This document shows, in pieces, positions 1-6,163 of a stretch of DNA of 10,269 nucleotides (its first letter is position 1; each line of letters starts with the position of its first letter). The stretch is taken from contig JANQGS010000110.1 of assembly GCA_028277195.1 (NCBI GenBank), positions 1 through 10,269 of the forward strand, written 5' to 3'. This DNA comes from Candidatus Gastranaerophilales bacterium (GTDB lineage: Bacteria > Cyanobacteriota > Vampirovibrionia > Gastranaerophilales > UBA9971). The translations under genes and the position numbers were made by a program. The notes beneath the pieces were generated by a model, which had not been told where the DNA came from, searched no databases, and saw nothing but the letters and a program-made list of their open reading frames with translations.

Positions 1-1011
1 GTTCTGGGCAATGTTGAGAAAACGGATATCGCTGAAATAATTTTGAACCCTCCAAATAACAATAAAATAATCGTTTCTGACATAATGAAAGAGGAAAAAT
101 TCCGGGATAAAAAGGTCCTGTCCGCCTCAGGCCGGGTAAGAGCAACCGTTAAAATACAGGACGGGTGCAATTACAGGTGCAGCTACTGCATTATTCCTTA
201 TGCAAGAGGTAAAAGCAGAAGCAATGAACCTGACAGGGTTATAAACCGGGTCAGGGAAATAGCGGAAAAGGGATTTAAGGAAGTGGTGCTCTCGGGAATA
301 CACCTGGGGCAGTGGGGGCTTGATTTAAGCCCTAAAACCGGGCTCGCGCGGTTGTTACAGGAAATGGAAAAAATTGATGCACTCAAAAGATACAGGCTAA
401 GCTCAATTGACCCTGTGGAATTTGACGAGGAGCTAACAGATACACTGGTCGGCTCGAGAAAATTCTGCCGTCACCTGCATATATCGCTGCAAAGCGGTAA
501 CAATAAAATACTGAGGGCAATGAAACGCCGCTACAGTGTTGAGCACTACACTGATTTAATCAATACGCTCGTTGAAAAGCTCCCTTTTATCAATATAGGC
601 AGTGATATAATCGTTGGATTTCCCGGGGAAAGCGATGAGGACTTTGAGAATAGCTTGCAAAACATCCGTAACCTGCCCGTTGGCTATCTTCATGTTTTTT
701 CCTATTCAAAAAGAAAGGGCACTCCGGCGGCTATAATGCCGGGGCAGGTTTTACCCGGCGTGAAAAAGCAAAGGAATATGAGGCTGCAACAGCTTGACCG
801 GGAGAAAAGGCTTGCTTTTAAGGAAAAAATGCTCGGAAATGATTTTGAAGTAATCGTGGAGAACACCCCGGATAAAAAAACAGGCCTTTTAAAGGGAATA
901 ACGGATAATTATATCCCCGTGCTCATTAAAGGCGGCGATGAGTACAGGAATAAGCTAATAAGGGTCAGGATAAACTCTTTAGAGGATGCGGCGCAAATTT
1001 TACGGGGATAA
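1..1011 (+). CDS. mtaB: tRNA-2-methylthio-N6-threonylcarbamoyladenosine synthase MtaB (5' partial)
   Basis: Radical SAM methylthiotransferase that adds a methylthio group to t6A37 of ANN-decoding tRNAs in the cytoplasm. The frame is open to base 1, so the gene starts outside the window. The 336 residues present lack most of the N-terminal UPF0004 domain of a family usually about 430-450 aa long. The radical SAM cluster motif CNYRCSYC is visible, with cysteine codons at 166, 178 and 187, preceded by VKIQDG as in this family. Further family blocks are HISLQSG, GSDIIVGFPGE and HVFSYSKRKGTPA. The last 65 or so residues fit a TRAM RNA-binding domain. The short KIQDG-CNYRCSYC-IIPYARG arrangement and absence of MiaB-specific blocks favour MtaB over MiaB or RimO. 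The next gene, a 48-residue protein, begins 45 bp after the stop codon. Confidence 0.93.
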   Translation, partial: VLGNVEKTDIAEIILNPPNNNKIIVSDIMKEEKFRDKKVLSASGRVRATVKIQDGCNYRCSYCIIPYARGKSRSNEPDRVINRVREIAEKGFKEVVLSGIHLGQWGLDLSPKTGLARLLQEMEKIDALKRYRLSSIDPVEFDEELTDTLVGSRKFCRHLHISLQSGNNKILRAMKRRYSVEHYTDLINTLVEKLPFINIGSDIIVGFPGESDEDFENSLQNIRNLPVGYLHVFSYSKRKGTPAAIMPGQVLPGVKKQRNMRLQQLDREKRLAFKEKMLGNDFEVIVENTPDKKTGLLKGITDNYIPVLIKGGDEYRNKLIRVRINSLEDAAQILRG

Positions 1012-1056
1012 AATATATTAGGTGTATATATATTACATAGTTAACCGGGAGGACTT

Positions 1057-1203
1057 ATGCAGGTAACAACCAGCCCCGAGAGTTTGTCGGCAGCAATTGA
1101 CTTTTTGGAGGAAATTTTAAATACCAAGGATGGAGAGGCGCTCATAGAAAGCATTAAAAAGTATAAAAAAACAAAAAGTTTTGATGAAATTGAATTGATT
1201 TAG
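1057..1203 (+). CDS. small hypothetical protein, 48 aa
   Basis: I do not recognise this protein. ATG at 1057 follows a strong Shine-Dalgarno sequence GGGAGGA (1047-1053), although its spacing of 3-4 bases is short. The product starts MQVTTSPESLSAAIDFLEEI, is lysine- and glutamate-rich, and appears wholly helical: one amphipathic helix near residues 8-22 and a second, charged one near 24-39, with no membrane segment. It lies 45 bp after mtaB on the same strand and may be the last gene of that transcript. The size and the charged helical make-up would suit a small regulatory or antitoxin-like protein, but no toxin partner lies beside it and that reading is a guess. The ribosome binding site is the main support for its being real. 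Confidence 0.55.
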   Translation: MQVTTSPESLSAAIDFLEEILNTKDGEALIESIKKYKKTKSFDEIELI

Positions 1204-1361
1204 TCCGGCTATAGTGAAATGAGTTTTCGGGTTTACCCGTCTTGCATTTTTAGGAAAATCCGGCTTTGCCTGGATTTTCCTAAATTCATCACTCCCGCTT
1301 CGCCTATACTGCTCCAGGCATTAAATGTAAAAATCTGAAATTTAATTTGGGAGCAGTATAG
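1204..1361. repeat. non-coding DNA with two nested inverted repeats, MITE-like or structured RNA
   Basis: This stretch contains two strong hairpins one after the other. Hairpin 1 (1249-1284) pairs TAGGAAAATCC (1251-1261) with GGATTTTCCTA (1272-1282), with an inner GGC-TTT-GCC stem. Hairpin 2 (1304-1361) pairs CTATACTGCTCC (1304-1315) perfectly with 1350-1361, and an inner ATTAAAT/ATTTAAT stem (1320-1326, 1340-1346). A smaller CGGGT-TT-ACCCG hairpin sits at 1228-1239. AGTGA..TGA near 1213-1221 can also pair with TCATCACT (1286-1293), which would enclose the first two. CTATAGTG near 1210 and CAGTATAG at 1354-1361 resemble imperfect terminal inverted repeats. Neither large hairpin is followed by a T-run, so these are not standard intrinsic terminators. 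Confidence 0.7.
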
Positions 1362-1428
1362 TTTGAGAATATTGAATTGCTTGAGAAATATAGGTTATTG
1401 CACAGAAAAGGGGATTGTTTTAGTTTAA

Positions 1429-1437
1429 TGCTATAAT
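1429..1437 (+). promoter_or_regulatory. extended -10 promoter for the nucleotidyltransferase gene
   Basis: TGC followed by a perfect TATAAT (1432-1437) matches the extended -10 form TGnTATAAT. There is no recognisable -35 box at 16-18 bases upstream. Transcription would begin near 1444, leaving a leader of only about 14 bases that holds little beyond the AAGGAG ribosome binding site at 1445-1450. The short leader is a reason for some caution. Confidence 0.5.
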
Positions 1438-1457
1438 CATTAAAAAGGAGCAAAAAT

Positions 1458-2405
1458 TTGATAAAAAAAGCAATGATAATGGCAGCAGGTGCAGGCACAA
1501 GGCTGAACCCGCTTACGCTGAAAGTCCCAAAACCTATGATACCAGTAGCTAATGTGCCGGTTCTGGAATATATATTGAAACACCTTCAGGGTTTTGGCAT
1601 AAATGATATAATCGCAAATACACATCACCTTGCAGAGACCATTCATGACGCATATTGCGGGCAAAATCACTTTAATATAAACTTTAACTGTATTTACGAA
1701 CCTGAATTATCAGGTACAGCAGGCGGCGTAAAGAAAACAGAATTCTTTTTTAATGATAACGAGACATTCCTGGTAGTTAGCGGGGATGCCCTGACTGATG
1801 TTGACATTGAAAAGCTCTATAGTAAGCATAAATCAAGCAATGCCCTTGCGACTATCGCGTTGAAGGAAATTCCCCCGCCAGAGGTGGAAAACTTTGGAGT
1901 GGTTGTAATTGATGAAAGCTCAAAGGTAATCGGGTTCCAGGAAAAACCTCCTATTGCTCAGGCAAAGAGCAACCTGGTCAACACCGGTATTTATATATTT
2001 GAAAAAGAGGTTTTTAATTATATTCCTGCTAATATTTTCTACGACTTTGGCAAACAGGTATTTCCCGAAATGTTGAAAGCTAATAAACGTCTTTATGCTC
2101 ACGTTATAGATGATTACTGGAACGATATAGGCACACTGAGGCAATACAGGCTGTCTTCCTTTGATATTCTCGCTAATAAACTAAAATACAACACCGGCCG
2201 TGCAGTGGGTGAAAATACCGTAATTGAGGACGGGGCAGTGCTTACCGGAGGCAATATTATCGGCAGGAATTGTATTATTAAAGCCGGGGCAAGGCTAAAT
2301 AATTCCATAGTCTGGGATAATGTTGTTGTTGAAGGAAAGCAAAAGCTAAATGAAGGCATAGCAGCTAATTTTGAAGGAAAGTTGCATATTATTGAAAATT
2401 GTTAA
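1458..2405 (+). CDS. NDP-sugar pyrophosphorylase (mannose-1-phosphate guanylyltransferase-like)
   Basis: Sugar-1-phosphate nucleotidyltransferase that makes a nucleotide-sugar for cell-surface polysaccharide or protein glycosylation. It starts at TTG 1458, set by AAGGAG at 1445-1450 with 7 bases spacing. The N-terminal Rossmann-like domain carries the signature AAGAGTRLNPLT at residues 9-20 followed by KVPKPMIPV. It also has SGTAGGVK near 85-92, a metal-binding Asp110 in VVSGDALTDVD, and FQEKP and NTGIYIF blocks further on. The C-terminal 80 or so residues look like a short left-handed beta-helix with hexapeptide-type repeats (NTVIEDGAVL, NIIGRNCIIKAGA). At 315 aa it is shorter than typical GDP-mannose or ADP-glucose enzymes of about 350-400 aa. 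The sequence cannot separate GTP/mannose-1-P from dTTP/UTP/glucose-1-P use. It stands alone, with an inverted-repeat region upstream and its own promoter. Confidence 0.85.
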   Translation: MIKKAMIMAAGAGTRLNPLTLKVPKPMIPVANVPVLEYILKHLQGFGINDIIANTHHLAETIHDAYCGQNHFNINFNCIYEPELSGTAGGVKKTEFFFNDNETFLVVSGDALTDVDIEKLYSKHKSSNALATIALKEIPPPEVENFGVVVIDESSKVIGFQEKPPIAQAKSNLVNTGIYIFEKEVFNYIPANIFYDFGKQVFPEMLKANKRLYAHVIDDYWNDIGTLRQYRLSSFDILANKLKYNTGRAVGENTVIEDGAVLTGGNIIGRNCIIKAGARLNNSIVWDNVVVEGKQKLNEGIAANFEGKLHIIENC

Positions 2406-2431
2406 TATGTTTCATCCTGAAATAGCAATTT

Positions 2432-2458
2432 TTGGACGCAATTTGTTTTTATTATATT
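2432..2458 (+). promoter_or_regulatory. possible promoter upstream of the 55-aa small ORF
   Basis: TTGGAC (2432-2437) lies 15 bases before TATATT (2453-2458). The spacing is short of the preferred 17, and the surroundings are AT-rich, so chance matches are likely. A 9-bp inverted repeat, GCAATTTTT (2425-2433) and AAAAATTGC (2473-2481), brackets this site. It would drive the small ORF starting at 2507. Confidence 0.3.
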
Positions 2459-2506
2459 GATGAGAATTTTTTAAAAATTGCAAAAACAGATGCGGGGAAT
2501 TAAAAA

Positions 2507-2674
2507 ATGCCAGAGAGAGTAGAAGAAAAAATACCCACACAAACGACCTATGAACTGGGGAAAATAGCAATGGCTATTACTCCTGAAACTACTATATGGC
2601 AGGCCCGGAGAGAAAGAAATGGATTAGGGCCGGAACCTATTTCAATTTTTTCAAATCCAACACAGCCTGTATAA
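2507..2674 (+). CDS. possible small protein, 55 aa, overlapping the trpE tail
   Basis: An open frame from ATG 2507 to TAA 2672-2674 encodes 55 residues beginning MPERVEEKIPTQTTYELGKI. A weak GGGG-type ribosome binding site lies near 2493-2497. The C-terminal half contains TIWQARRERNGLGPEPISIF, which loosely resembles the recognition-helix and wing segment of AlpA/excisionase-type helix-turn-helix proteins (a W..RR..G.GP.P pattern). A full domain of that type would be longer, so this may be a remnant. Its last 38 bases overlap the 3' end of trpE on the opposite strand. No homology is certain. It fills the otherwise empty 2406-2636 interval, and could equally be a chance frame. Confidence 0.33.
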   Translation: MPERVEEKIPTQTTYELGKIAMAITPETTIWQARRERNGLGPEPISIFSNPTQPV

Positions 2675-4031
2675 GCGCGGCAGCTTTGTTCTGTGACTCC
2701 TGAAACTCAAAATCGGGCTCAGAGTCAGCTACAATACCGCCTCCTGCCTGTACAAAAACATTATTCTCGCGAATAAGCATTGTACGCAGGGTAATCGCCA
2801 CATTAACCTCGTTATTAAGGCCGATATAGCCGATACAGCCGGCATAAGGCCCTCGTGCCGCTTTTTCAAGCTCATAAATAATCTCCATGGCCCTTACTTT
2901 TGGCGCGCCGGAGACTGTCCCGGCGGGGAAGCAGGCCTTTAACACGTCCACGGGGCCGAACCCGTCCCTTAACTTGCCGGAAACATCGCTTACTATATGC
3001 ATTACATGGGAAAACTTCTCAATCTCCATAAACCTCTCAACTTTAACTGTGCCGTACTCGCTTACCCGCCCGATGTCATTGCGGGCCAGGTCAACCAGCA
3101 TTACGTGCTCAGCCCTTTCCTTGGGGTCACTGATAAGCTCTTCTGCCAGTAAAGCGTCCTCTTTAGGGGTTTTGCCCCTTTTTCTGGTGCCCGCAATTGG
3201 CCTTGTGCTTATAATTCCGTCTTTTGAACACTTAACAAGGGCTTCCGGGGATGAGCCTATGATAATAAACTCGTTAAAGTCAAGATAATAAAGGTAAGGA
3301 GATGGATTGATGCTCCTTAACGCCCTGTATATGTTAAAATCATCGACTCCTGCCCTGTCAACGCAAAAACGCTGCGATAACACAACCTGGAAAATATCGC
3401 CCGCTTTTATGTATTCCTTTGCTTTTAATACCGCCTCATCCCATTCCCGGCGCGAGATATTTGAGGTTATACCCGTTTTATGCTCCTCTCCCGTTGACCG
3501 GAAAGGCTCTAAACCATGGGGAGCGGAAAGTTTTTCGGTTGCCCGGATTATTTTTGCTTCTGCCTGCCGGTATAAACCCTCCAATTCATCGGGGTTTTCA
3601 ACGAGAATATTGTTGATGACATAGATTTTATGCTTAACATGGTCAAAAGCCAGCAGCATACCCCCGGCCATAAAGTAAGCGTCAGGAAAACTTTCGCATT
3701 TTTCAATGCCGTCATAGGATTTTTGCAACACAGGCTCAATAAACCTTATTGTGTCAAACCCGAAATAACCCACAGCCCCGGGCGGCAAAGGCAGGTTAAA
3801 ATCAAACGCGTCATACTCAGAGCAAAATTTCTCCAGTATGTCATACGGTGAATTTATTTCATCCGACTTAAGGATTAATTCCGGGTCAAAACCCATAAAG
3901 GAGTAACGGCCCAGGGATTCCCCGCCCTCCACGGATTCGAGCAGGAAGGAATATTTTTCATCCCTGCTGATTTTGTTATAAGCGCACACGGGGGTCTCCA
4001 GGTCCGCTATAAACTCTGTCCATACGGGCAC
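2637..4031 (-). CDS. trpE: anthranilate synthase component I
   Basis: Chorismate-binding subunit that converts chorismate plus ammonia (or glutamine via TrpG) to anthranilate, the first step of tryptophan synthesis. From the GTG at 4031 the product is 464 aa. Family blocks appear in order: ADLETPV; the feedback-site motif LLES with GRYSFMG; INPSPYLYYLDF; GSSPEALVK; TRPIAGTRKRG; DPKERAEHVMLVDLARND; FPAGTVSGAPK; RGPYAGCIGYIG; and QAGGGIVADS near the C-terminus. LLES plus NPSPY are the parts that bind tryptophan, so feedback inhibition is likely intact. These blocks favour TrpE over PabB. No trpG lies in the window. The start is doubtful: codons upstream of 4031 read as a normal TrpE N-terminus (..EKIREKLAVTGKKTF before VPVWTEF) but offer no ATG, GTG or TTG before the stop at 4149-4151. 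A CTG at 4104-4106 preceded by AAAGG is one candidate. It follows rocD on the same strand. Confidence 0.92.
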   Translation of the reverse strand: MPVWTEFIADLETPVCAYNKISRDEKYSFLLESVEGGESLGRYSFMGFDPELILKSDEINSPYDILEKFCSEYDAFDFNLPLPPGAVGYFGFDTIRFIEPVLQKSYDGIEKCESFPDAYFMAGGMLLAFDHVKHKIYVINNILVENPDELEGLYRQAEAKIIRATEKLSAPHGLEPFRSTGEEHKTGITSNISRREWDEAVLKAKEYIKAGDIFQVVLSQRFCVDRAGVDDFNIYRALRSINPSPYLYYLDFNEFIIIGSSPEALVKCSKDGIISTRPIAGTRKRGKTPKEDALLAEELISDPKERAEHVMLVDLARNDIGRVSEYGTVKVERFMEIEKFSHVMHIVSDVSGKLRDGFGPVDVLKACFPAGTVSGAPKVRAMEIIYELEKAARGPYAGCIGYIGLNNEVNVAITLRTMLIRENNVFVQAGGGIVADSEPDFEFQESQNKAAALIQAVLDLKKLK

Positions 4032-4117
4032 AAAGGTTTTTTTGCCTGTTACAGCCAGTTTTTCCCTTATTTTTTCAATTGGGGGGTTAATTTTTATCCC
4101 GGTCAGCTTTATTGCCT

Positions 4118-5332
4118 TTATTCCTTTCCCTGCCCGGCAAACACCCGCTCAAGGCAGTCATAAATAAAATCAATCTGTTCCCTGTTTATTGTCAGGGGCG
4201 GGGAAATTCTTATTATATTGGACCTTGTTTCCTTGCAGAGTACGCCGAGCTCCTGTAATTCCTCGCAGTACGGCCTTGCCGGTTCGTCCAGCACAATGCC
4301 CAGAAACAGGCCTTTGCCCCTGACCTGGTTAATATGGGAGTTTTTAAGGGTTTTTAGCTTTTCCATAAAGTAATCGCCAAGCTCGGCAGCGTTTTCAGCG
4401 AGTTTTTCCTCTTTCAGTATTCTCATTGACTCCCTTGCAACAGCGCATGCCAGCGGGTTGCCCGCAAAAGTGCTGCCGTGCTCGCCGGGCTTAAACACAT
4501 CCATTACCGGGCTGTCAGCCAACACCGCAGAAACCGGGTACATGCCTCCTGAGAGGGATTTGCCCACTATAAGCACGTCAGGCTCTACGTTTTCGTGGTG
4601 GTGGGCGAAAATTTTTCCTGTCCTGCCGAAACCTGTCTGTATTTCATCGAGCATAAACAGGATATTGTTCTCACGGCAGACCTTCCGGGCTTCCTTAAGA
4701 TAACCCTCAGGCGGAACTACAACCCCGCCCTCACCCTGGACAGGCTCAACCAGGAAAGCGCAGGTATCGGGAGCGATTGCGTTTTTAAGGGCTTTTGCGT
4801 CCCCATAGGGGATGGTCCTGAACCCCGGGGTTAACGGCTTAAAATTATCCTTATACGAGGGTTCGCTGGAAAAACTTACTATTGTCGTGGTTCTGCCATG
4901 GAAATTATTTTCGCATACTATGATTTCTGCCCTGCCGTTTTCAATGCCTTTTACGGCATAAGCCCATTTTCTCGCGAGCTTTATGGCTGTTTCGACAGCT
5001 TCTGCGCCCGTATTCATGGGCAATACACGATTTTTCCCCGTAAATTCGGCAATTTCCTTGAAAAAGAGCGGAAGGTGGACATTCCTGAACGCCCTTGAAG
5101 TTTGTGTTACCTGCTCCGCCTGGTTTTTTAGCGTTTTAACCAGTTCAGGGTGGCAGTGGCCCAGGTTCACCGAGGAAAAACCGCTCAGGCAATCAAGGTA
5201 TTTTTTTCCTTCCAAATCATATACCCAGACACCCCGGGCCTTTTCTATCACAATATCAAGCGGCTTGTAGGTTGTTGCCCCGTATTCATCCTCAAGCCTT
5301 ATGTATTCTTCTGTTGTCAGGTTATTACACAT
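4118..5332 (-). CDS. rocD: ornithine aminotransferase-like class III PLP aminotransferase
   Basis: PLP enzyme of the class III omega-aminotransferases, most like ornithine aminotransferase, which converts ornithine and 2-oxoglutarate to glutamate semialdehyde and glutamate. I place the start at ATG 5330-5332 because a perfect AGGAGG (5343-5348) lies 10 bases upstream; a longer version to 5365 would translate through that site. The 404-aa product carries YGATTYKPL (17-25), VNLGHCHP, MNTGAEAVETAIKLARKW (106-123), FHGRT (144-148), VEPVQGEGGVVVPP, DEIQTGFGRTG with PLP-binding Asp229, the Schiff-base Lys258 in VGKSLSGGMYP, and GEHGSTFAGNPLA. SGFSSVN at 50-56 has Phe52 where the human enzyme has a Tyr that favours ornithine, so acetylornithine or another omega-amine remains possible. 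The stop codon lies just before trpE, suggesting cotranscription. Confidence 0.87.
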   Translation of the reverse strand: MCNNLTTEEYIRLEDEYGATTYKPLDIVIEKARGVWVYDLEGKKYLDCLSGFSSVNLGHCHPELVKTLKNQAEQVTQTSRAFRNVHLPLFFKEIAEFTGKNRVLPMNTGAEAVETAIKLARKWAYAVKGIENGRAEIIVCENNFHGRTTTIVSFSSEPSYKDNFKPLTPGFRTIPYGDAKALKNAIAPDTCAFLVEPVQGEGGVVVPPEGYLKEARKVCRENNILFMLDEIQTGFGRTGKIFAHHHENVEPDVLIVGKSLSGGMYPVSAVLADSPVMDVFKPGEHGSTFAGNPLACAVARESMRILKEEKLAENAAELGDYFMEKLKTLKNSHINQVRGKGLFLGIVLDEPARPYCEELQELGVLCKETRSNIIRISPPLTINREQIDFIYDCLERVFAGQGKE

Positions 5333-5342
5333 GGTTAAATAT

Positions 5343-5348
5343 CCTCCT
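5343..5348 (-). promoter_or_regulatory. ribosome binding site fixing the rocD start
   Basis: AGGAGG on the minus strand lies 10 bases before ATG 5332-5330. It is the clearest Shine-Dalgarno sequence in the window and decides between the two possible aminotransferase starts (5332 against 5365). Confidence 0.8.
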
Positions 5349-5354
5349 GTTTTT

Positions 5355-5384
5355 ATAATAATCAAAAAAAAACATTAAGTCTAA
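5355..5384 (-). promoter_or_regulatory. promoter for the rocD-trpE unit
   Basis: Read on the minus strand, TTAGAC (5384-5379) and TATTAT (5360-5355) are separated by 18 bases that include a run of T. The transcript would begin close to 5348, right at the AGGAGG ribosome binding site, giving a very short leader of about 16 bases. This mirrors the short leader inferred for the gene at 1458. Confidence 0.45.
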
Positions 5385-5415
5385 GAATTGATAGTGGTTG
5401 GCTAGTTTTTTGAGC

Positions 5416-5430
5416 TAAAATTAATATAAT
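5416..5430 (+). promoter_or_regulatory. -10-like elements directly before the wecG start
   Basis: TAAAAT (5416-5421) ends 7 bases before ATG 5429, the spacing expected if transcription starts at the A of the start codon (a leaderless message). A perfect TATAAT (5425-5430) also overlaps that ATG. There is no Shine-Dalgarno sequence in front of the gene and no good -35 box at 17 bases. Which element, if either, is used cannot be decided here. Confidence 0.35.
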
Positions 5431-6163
5431 GCAGAAAGCAAAAATATTTGGCTACCCCGTACAGATTACAACGCAGGAAGAGGCTGTGGGGTTTGTGCTG
5501 GACGCAATGCAAAACTCCCGGGGTATGCATGTTGTTACGATTAACCCGGAAATGATGGCAACAGCGGATAGCTCCCCGGAATTATCAGATATAATAAGGC
5601 AATCAGGACTTGTAATCCCGGACAGCACAGGCATAATGCTGGCTATAAAGAGCCTCGGTATTTTTAATGCGGAAAAAATCCCGGGTATAGAGTTTTGCGA
5701 AAAACTTCTGGAAATTTGCGCTGAAAAAGGATTGCGAGCGGCATTTTTGGGGGGTTCGCCGGGCGTTGTTCAAAAACTGGAATTTCCCGGCGTAAATATT
5801 GTTTTTTCAGGCCATGGCTATTTTAAGGATGAACAAATAGGTGAAATTACCGGGCAACTGCAAAAATCAATGCCTCATTTGCTTCTTGTGGGTCTCGGCT
5901 GCCCAAAACAGGAATTTTTTATAAGGAAAATCGGAAAAGACCTGCCTGAAACGGTTATGATAGGAGTAGGAGGCAGTTTTGACGTATGGGCAAAAAAAAT
6001 AAAAAGAGCGCCTGTTTTTTTTAGGATTTTTGGGCTAGAATGGTTTTACAGATTATTGGCTCAACCGGAGAGATTTAAGCGTATGTTTCCGGTTTTACCT
6101 ATTTTCTTTTTAAGAATTATGTTTGACAGGAAAAATTTGGACAGAAAATACGAGAATGAGTGA
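5429..6163 (+). CDS. WecG/TagA/CpsF family glycosyltransferase
   Basis: GT26-family membrane-associated glycosyltransferase. Relatives add N-acetylmannosamine (TagA) or N-acetylmannosaminuronate (WecG) to a lipid-linked sugar in wall teichoic acid, enterobacterial common antigen or capsule synthesis on the inner face of the membrane. The 244-aa product has VTINPEM (36-42) with Thr37, the catalytic Asp65 in IPDSTGI, GHGYF (128-132), VGLGCPKQEFFI (154-165), GVGGSFDVWAKKIKRAP and GLEWFYRLLAQPER. Thr37 and Asp65 match the active-site positions known from TagA. The usual PDG triplet is PDS here, and the segment between GGSPG and GHGYF is shorter than usual. The basic, hydrophobic C-terminus (FPVLPIFFLRIMF) fits peripheral membrane attachment. 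ATG 5429 is the only start possible before an upstream in-frame stop. It overlaps the next gene by 8 bp. Exact sugar unknown. Confidence 0.88.
   Translation: MQKAKIFGYPVQITTQEEAVGFVLDAMQNSRGMHVVTINPEMMATADSSPELSDIIRQSGLVIPDSTGIMLAIKSLGIFNAEKIPGIEFCEKLLEICAEKGLRAAFLGGSPGVVQKLEFPGVNIVFSGHGYFKDEQIGEITGQLQKSMPHLLLVGLGCPKQEFFIRKIGKDLPETVMIGVGGSFDVWAKKIKRAPVFFRIFGLEWFYRLLAQPERFKRMFPVLPIFFLRIMFDRKNLDRKYENE

Noticed and set aside
1398..1437. TTGCAC as the -35 partner of TATAAT at 1432
   Set aside because: The spacing of 28 bases is too long; the extended -10 TGC element explains the site better.
2563..2578. Hairpin AATAGC-AATG-GCTATT that could end the trpE transcript
   Set aside because: The stem is only 6 bp and AT-rich, the T-run on the minus strand is 4 bases, and it lies about 60 bases past the stop inside a possible ORF. 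It is too weak to call a terminator.
2887..3288. 133-aa plus-strand frame inside trpE
   Set aside because: It lies wholly antisense to conserved trpE sequence and shows no recognisable motif.
6123..6155. Upstream TTG start for the transketolase N-terminal gene
   Set aside because: It would add 11 residues and extend the overlap with wecG to 41 bp; ATG 6156 gives the usual length and a normal coupled ATGAGTGA junction.
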